From assembly GCA_038243605.1 (NCBI GenBank), contig JBBSQX010000017.1, positions 14,374 to 78,373 on the forward strand: a stretch of DNA of 64,000 nt. The letters are read 5' to 3'. The notes under the pieces were generated by a model. The model saw nothing but the letters and a program-made list of their open reading frames with translations. It made no database searches and was not told the origin of the DNA. Position 1 is the first letter of the stretch; the number at the start of each line of letters is the position of its first letter. This document shows positions 59,630-64,000 of this stretch, piece by piece. This stretch comes from Terrimesophilobacter sp038243605. Lineage in GTDB: Bacteria; Actinomycetota; Actinomycetes; Actinomycetales; Microbacteriaceae. A program made the position numbers and the translations under genes.

Positions 59630-61723
59630 GTGGTGGCCAGATCCCTCTACATCACCTCCGCGGAGGGCAACACCGGTAAATCGACAATTGCGCTTGGTGT
59701 GCTCGACACGCTCACGCGCTCAATTGAACGTGTGGGCGTCTTCCGCCCCATCGCCCGCTCCACGGTAGAACGCGACTACGTTCTGGAGTTGTTGCTCGCA
59801 CACGACGGCGTCGAACTTGACTACGACATGTGCGTAGGCGTGAGCTACGAAGACGTGCACTCCAACCCTGAGGCTGCACTTGCCACCATCGTGCAAAGGT
59901 TCAAAGCGGTGGAGCAGCTGTGCGACGCCGTCGTCATCCTCGGCTCCGACTACACCGATGTTGGCAGCCCGACGGAGCTAGGATTCAACGCCAGAATCGC
60001 GGCGAACCTCGGTGCGCCGGTCGTTTTGGTGTTGGGTGGTCGGGTCAGTGACCGAGCAGAGTCGCGATCTCCGGATGCCTTAAGACAACTCACCGAGTTG
60101 TCTCTCGTTGAACTCCAACACGAGCACGCAACGCTGCTCGCGGTGATCGTCAACAGGGCGAACCCTCAGGCGCGCGAGGAGATCCGCGCAGCTGTCGCCA
60201 GCGCTACCCCCGATGTTCCTATCTGGACTGTTCCAGAGAACCCGGTGCTTGTTGCGCCCACCATGCGTTCCATCATGGAGGCCACGGAGGGAACCTTAGT
60301 TAAGGGTGACCCCGAGCTGCTCAGCAGGGAGGCGCTCGGCGTTGTTGTCGCCGCCATGGGAATGAACAATGTTCTGCCGAGACTTATTGAGGGCTCCGTG
60401 GTTGTTGTGCCTGCCGACCGCACCGAGATCTTGCTTGCGGTTCTCATGGCCAACGAATCTGGAACGTTCCCCTCCATCGCTGGAATTGTGCTCAATGGTG
60501 GATTCGAGATTCCAGAACCCATCGACCGGCTCATCGAGGGCCTGCGCTCAACGCTGCCGATCATCCGCACGGAGCTTGGCAGCTACGACACTGCGGTGCG
60601 CATCACGCAGATCAGGCCGCGGCTGGCCGCAGACTCGCAGCGCAAACTCGACACCGCGCGCTCAATGTTTGAGATCAGCATCGACGCCGTCGAACTGCTT
60701 GGCCTTTTGGATGTCGAACACACGCCCGTCGTCACCCCGCTCATGTTTGAGTACGGCCTTGTCGAGCGTGCACGGGCAGACCGTCGTCACATTGTTCTTC
60801 CTGAGGGTGAAGATGACCGCATTTTGCGTGCGGCCGCAACGGTGCTGAGCAGGGGGATCGCTGATCTCACGATTCTTGGCGAGGAGATCGAGGTGCGCTC
60901 CCGGGCCATCGGACTCGGCCTCGACATCCAGAAAGCAACGGTTCTGAGCTCATTTGATGACGTGTTGAGGCTCAAATTTTCTGAGGAGTACCACCGCCTG
61001 CGCGAGAGCAAGGGTGTGACGATCGAGCGCGCGCGCGACACCGTCACTGACCCCTCATATTTCGGCACGCTCATGGTGCAACTAGGTCTTGCCGACGGCA
61101 TGGTGTCTGGCGCCGCTCATACGACAGCCCAGACGGTGCGACCAGCTTTCGAGATCATCAAAACGGGCGAGGGTGTCTCCGTTGTTTCGAGCGTCTTTCT
61201 CATGGCGCTTGCCGACCGAGTGCTCGTCTACGGCGACTGCGCCGTGATTCCAGAGCCCACGGTGGCGGAGCTTGCCGATATCGCGGTCTCTGCCGCCGCC
61301 ACGGCAACACAGTTCGGTATCGAGCCTCGCATCGCGATGCTGTCGTACTCCACCGGAGAATCTGGCACGGGGGCGGATGTCGACAAAGTGCGGGAGGCGA
61401 CCGCGATTGTGCGTTCTCGCGTGCACGGCATCCCGGTCGATGGTCCCATTCAATACGACGCAGCGGCGGATGCCGCCATCGCGCTCGCAAAGTTGCCCGA
61501 ATCCGAGGTCGCGGGGCGCGCGACAGTGTTCATTTTTCCCGACCTCAACACGGGAAACAACACGTACAAGGCTGTGCAGCGCAGCTCGGGAGCCGTGGCC
61601 ATCGGGCCGATCATGCAGGGGCTTCGATTGCCCGTCAACGACCTTTCGCGCGGCGCGACAGTGCAAGACATCGTCAATACGATTGCGATTACGGCAATCC
61701 AGGCGCAGGCTGCACGTCCATGA
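59630..61723 (+). CDS. pta: Phosphate acetyltransferase
   Basis: A 697-residue long-form Pta. The N-terminal P-loop-like domain starts LYITSAEGNTGKSTIALGVL, as in E. coli-type Pta. A DRTGG-type domain follows (about 210-330). The C-terminal catalytic phosphotransacetylase domain (about 390-697) contains VLPEGEDDRILRAAATVL and FFPD-like and SYSTGESGTGADVDKVREA segments. It interconverts acetyl-CoA and acetyl phosphate. The start GTG may be 59630 or 59633. It overlaps ackA (ATGA). Confidence 0.96.
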   Translation: MVARSLYITSAEGNTGKSTIALGVLDTLTRSIERVGVFRPIARSTVERDYVLELLLAHDGVELDYDMCVGVSYEDVHSNPEAALATIVQRFKAVEQLCDAVVILGSDYTDVGSPTELGFNARIAANLGAPVVLVLGGRVSDRAESRSPDALRQLTELSLVELQHEHATLLAVIVNRANPQAREEIRAAVASATPDVPIWTVPENPVLVAPTMRSIMEATEGTLVKGDPELLSREALGVVVAAMGMNNVLPRLIEGSVVVVPADRTEILLAVLMANESGTFPSIAGIVLNGGFEIPEPIDRLIEGLRSTLPIIRTELGSYDTAVRITQIRPRLAADSQRKLDTARSMFEISIDAVELLGLLDVEHTPVVTPLMFEYGLVERARADRRHIVLPEGEDDRILRAAATVLSRGIADLTILGEEIEVRSRAIGLGLDIQKATVLSSFDDVLRLKFSEEYHRLRESKGVTIERARDTVTDPSYFGTLMVQLGLADGMVSGAAHTTAQTVRPAFEIIKTGEGVSVVSSVFLMALADRVLVYGDCAVIPEPTVAELADIAVSAAATATQFGIEPRIAMLSYSTGESGTGADVDKVREATAIVRSRVHGIPVDGPIQYDAAADAAIALAKLPESEVAGRATVFIFPDLNTGNNTYKAVQRSSGAVAIGPIMQGLRLPVNDLSRGATVQDIVNTIAITAIQAQAARP

Positions 61724-62922
61724 GCCGCGTCTTAGTCGTCAACTCTGGGTCGTCGTCTCTCAAGTATCAACTCATCGAACTCACCGGAGAGACTGTTCTC
61801 GCTAGCGGGCTCATTGAGCGCATCGGAGAAGTGCCGCTCCCTGAGGCTCTCGAAGGGGGTACTCACGCGACCTCGCGCACTCACCAAGAGTCTCAGGGCG
61901 CGGTATCAGATCACTCGGCCGCATTTCAGCTGATGCTGAAGGGGCTCGCAGAGCAGGGGATTGACGCTGCAGCGCCGATCGCCGCTGTCGCTCACCGCGT
62001 GGTTCACGGGGGTGAACGCTTCGTCGACCCCACCATTGTCACCGACGAGGTGAAATCTACGATCGATGAGTTGTCGGTGCTTGCGCCGTTGCATAACCCG
62101 CCGAACCTCGCCGGCATTGTCGCCGCAGAGCACACTTTTCCCGGCGTGCCGCAGGTGGCAATCTTCGACACTGCTTTTCATCAGACGCTGTCTCCTGTGG
62201 CCTTCACGTACGCGATTGACCGTGAGGTTGCGCGTGCGAACGGCATTCGCCGGTTCGGGTTTCACGGAATCTCGTTTCAGTACGTTGCCACGGCGACCGC
62301 TGACGTTCTCGGGCGGCCTCTCGACGAGCTGAAACTCATCGTGCTGCACCTTGGCAACGGCGCCTCAGCGTGCGCTATTGATGGCGGCACGTCAGTTGAA
62401 ACTTCGATGGGGTTGACCCCGCTTGAGGGGCTCATGATGGGTACGCGCGGCGGCGACATCGACCCCGGGGTGCTCTTGCACTTGCAGCGAGAAGCCGGGC
62501 TCACCACCGATGACCTTGACGATTTGCTTAATCACCGCAGCGGGCTTCTTGGTCTTGGTGGTTTTGGGGACATTCGCGACGTACAGAAGGCTGCCGCATC
62601 TGGTGGGGTTGAGGCCGGGCTTGCCTTCGATGTCTACCTGCACCGGATTCGCGGGTATGTTGGCTCCTACCTCGCCCAGCTGGGCGGCGCAGACGCGATC
62701 GTCTTTACTGCGGGGGTTGGCGAGAACAATGCCTCGGTGCGCGCTGGTGCTCTCGCGGGTCTTGGGGCTCTCGGCATCCGGATCGACACGGAGCGCAACG
62801 AATCTGCTGACCGAAACGCTCGGGTTGTTTCGAGGAATGATTCGCCTATCGCGGTGCTCGTCGTGCCGACAAATGAGGAACTCGAGATTGCTCGGCAGGC
62901 TCTCGCCCTCGTCGAGGCGTAA
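61720..62922 (+). CDS. ackA: Acetate kinase
   Basis: A 400-residue acetate kinase of the ASKHA fold. VLVVNSGSSSLKYQLI is the phosphate-1 region. The metal and substrate sites appear in AHRVVHGGERF, FDTAFHQTL, RRFGFHGISF and LGNGASACAI. TAGVGENN near the C-terminus binds adenosine. It makes ATP from acetyl phosphate supplied by Pta. The two genes overlap and form one operon. Confidence 0.97.
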   Translation: MSRVLVVNSGSSSLKYQLIELTGETVLASGLIERIGEVPLPEALEGGTHATSRTHQESQGAVSDHSAAFQLMLKGLAEQGIDAAAPIAAVAHRVVHGGERFVDPTIVTDEVKSTIDELSVLAPLHNPPNLAGIVAAEHTFPGVPQVAIFDTAFHQTLSPVAFTYAIDREVARANGIRRFGFHGISFQYVATATADVLGRPLDELKLIVLHLGNGASACAIDGGTSVETSMGLTPLEGLMMGTRGGDIDPGVLLHLQREAGLTTDDLDDLLNHRSGLLGLGGFGDIRDVQKAAASGGVEAGLAFDVYLHRIRGYVGSYLAQLGGADAIVFTAGVGENNASVRAGALAGLGALGIRIDTERNESADRNARVVSRNDSPIAVLVVPTNEELEIARQALALVEA

Positions 62923-62974
62923 CGCTCTCACGAACGCACGACAGTCCGTCGGCTGTGCCAAGTAGCATGGTGTG

Positions 62975-64000
62975 GTGGTCACTGCCCTGTATCGCCGTTA
63001 TCGGCCAGAAACGTTCGCCGAATTGATCGGTCAATCGCAGGTGACCGAGCCGCTCATGACCGCGCTGCGCACCAATAGGGTTAACCACGCGTACCTGTTT
63101 AGTGGTCCTCGCGGTTGCGGCAAGACGACGAGTGCGCGCATTCTGGCTCGCTGTCTTAATTGTGTAGAGGGCCCAACAGATACTCCGTGCGGCACATGCC
63201 CTAGCTGTGTCGAACTCTCGCGTGATGGTGGCGGATCGCTGGATGTCGTCGAAATCGATGCGGCCAGCCACAACGGTGTTGATGACGCACGCGACCTGCG
63301 CGAACGCGCCGTGTACGCTCCGGCCCGCGACCGCTACAAAATCTTCATCCTCGACGAAGCGCACATGGTGACGCCGCAAGGGTTCAATGCGCTCCTCAAG
63401 ATCGTGGAAGAGCCGCCGGAGCACATCAAATTCATTTTTGCGACCACCGAACCAGAAAAGGTCATCGGTACTATCCGCTCGCGCACCCACCACTACCCGT
63501 TCCGGCTTGTTCCGCCCGCTCAAATGCTCGAGTATGTGCAAGAACTGTGCGATAGCGAGAAGGTGACTGTCGCGGCCGGAGTTCTTCCGCTCGTTGTTCG
63601 CGCCGGAGGCGGCTCAGTGCGCGACACCTTGTCGCTGCTCGATCAACTGATGGCAGGATCCGAGGGCAGCGAGATTGAGTACGAGCGTGCTGTGGCGCTT
63701 CTCGGGTACACCCACTCTGCACTGCTCAGCGAGGTCATTGACGCTCTTGGCATGCGCGATGCTGCAGCGGTGTTCTCTGCCGTGGACCGCGTCATTCAGA
63801 CCGGGCAAGACCCCAGACGGTTCGTCGAAGATTTGCTTGAGCGCCTGCGAGACCTCATCGTGGTCGCTGCATTCTCCGACGGCGTCGCCGGCGGTGTCGC
63901 CGCAGTGTTGCGCGGAATTCAGCAAGACGGGATCGACCTGATGTCGGTGCAAGCGGCACGGTTCGGTGAAGCTGAACTCAGCCGGGCAGCGGATGTCGTC
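62975..64000 (+). CDS. dnaX: DNA polymerase III gamma/tau subunit, N-terminal part
   Basis: The frame is open to the right edge (342 codons). It starts VTALYRRYRPETFAELIGQ, typical of DnaX after a GTG start. The Walker A loop is FSGPRGCGKTTSAR. The four zinc-binding Cys are in ARCLNCVEGP and PCGTCPSC. The Walker B is KIFILDEAHMV, with sensor 1 in FATTEPEKV and the trans-acting Arg finger in TIRSRTHHY. It is the AAA+ clamp-loader core. The domain-III/IV/V part lies beyond the window, so gamma/tau length and frameshifting cannot be judged. Confidence 0.96.
   Translation, partial: MVTALYRRYRPETFAELIGQSQVTEPLMTALRTNRVNHAYLFSGPRGCGKTTSARILARCLNCVEGPTDTPCGTCPSCVELSRDGGGSLDVVEIDAASHNGVDDARDLRERAVYAPARDRYKIFILDEAHMVTPQGFNALLKIVEEPPEHIKFIFATTEPEKVIGTIRSRTHHYPFRLVPPAQMLEYVQELCDSEKVTVAAGVLPLVVRAGGGSVRDTLSLLDQLMAGSEGSEIEYERAVALLGYTHSALLSEVIDALGMRDAAAVFSAVDRVIQTGQDPRRFVEDLLERLRDLIVVAAFSDGVAGGVAAVLRGIQQDGIDLMSVQAARFGEAELSRAADVV

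Noticed and set aside
59581..62922. Frameshift or truncation in pta
   Set aside because: The frame runs without a break from the N-terminal P-loop-like domain to the catalytic end, and overlaps ackA by four bases in the expected way.
62846..63541. Minus-strand frame of 231 codons
   Set aside because: Antisense to the start of dnaX, whose zinc-finger and AAA+ motifs are unmistakable on the plus strand.

Overview
The window is GC-rich, densely packed DNA from a high-GC Gram-positive bacterium, most likely an actinobacterium of the Microbacteriaceae type. This is inferred from protein character, frequent GTG starts, start/stop-overlapping (ATGA/GTGA) operons, many weak or absent ribosome binding sites, a class-E-like LAATG sorting signal, a Corynebacterium-type ArsR and a small SRP RNA. 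It looks like ordinary chromosome. I see no rRNA, tRNA, CRISPR array, transposase or phage gene. The two end genes are cut by the window edges: a DHFR/RibD-like protein on the left and dnaX on the right.

Layout. 0-3.2 kb: a TetR regulator with its operator, two membrane proteins and a DinB-like protein. 3.2-7.9 kb: a lipoprotein / adaptor / ATPase / permease MacAB-type efflux operon. 8.0-13.4 kb: a cobalamin block, with a B12 riboswitch driving a surface protein and the T, A-A and S parts of an ECF transporter, and a divergent PduO-type cobalamin adenosyltransferase. 13.4-16.0 kb: sufS, sufU and an SDR. 16.1-25.2 kb: nitrate respiration (narG-H-J-I-K), preceded by a SufR-like Cys4 regulator. 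25.2-27.2 kb: a VPV-repeat wall protein, a VOC pseudogene and a small unknown gene. 27.0-34.0 kb: metal and redox genes, namely a CPG-type P1B ATPase, a broken ArsO-like flavoprotein, arsR, acr3, arsC, a Crp/Fnr regulator, an HMA metallochaperone and an FNR-type reductase. 34.1-39.3 kb: a cytochrome-b/molybdopterin fusion enzyme, moaA, moaD and an Orn/Lys/Arg decarboxylase. 39.4-45.7 kb: an acyl-CoA dehydrogenase, TetR plus a membrane protein, and an ABC exporter with a two-component system. 45.8-49.0 kb: a cold-shock/DUF1294 fusion, moaE, moeZ, a DUF6457 protein and mobA. 49.1-59.4 kb: aconitase, a lipoprotein, an encapsulated-ferritin-like protein, a rhomboid, a DUF1684 protein, pyruvate dehydrogenase E1a/E1b/E2 and a TDT transporter. 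59.4-64 kb: SRP RNA, pta, ackA and dnaX.

How it fits together. The window reads as the respiratory and redox core of a facultative organism. NarGHJI respires nitrate imported by NarK. MoaA, MoaD, MoaE, MoeZ and MobA build the molybdenum cofactor that NarG and the second molybdoenzyme need. Pyruvate dehydrogenase, Pta and AckA link pyruvate to acetate and ATP.

Most notable signals: (1) FNR-like TTGA-N6-TCAA boxes about 80 bp before both the P-type ATPase and the HMA-crp unit, with the ars genes lying between these two same-strand units; (2) a SufR-like Cys4 regulator directly upstream of narG; (3) a complete riboswitch-controlled B12 uptake locus with a membrane-anchored, transcobalamin-like surface protein; (4) an encapsulated-ferritin-like protein with no encapsulin gene nearby and no targeting peptide; (5) a 15-bp perfect hairpin at the start of a histidine kinase gene that contains a good ribosome binding site; (6) repeated use of 15-bp tandem units in several unrelated loci. 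Apart from 26466-26816, which holds a VOC pseudogene, no stretch over 300 bases lacks a gene.
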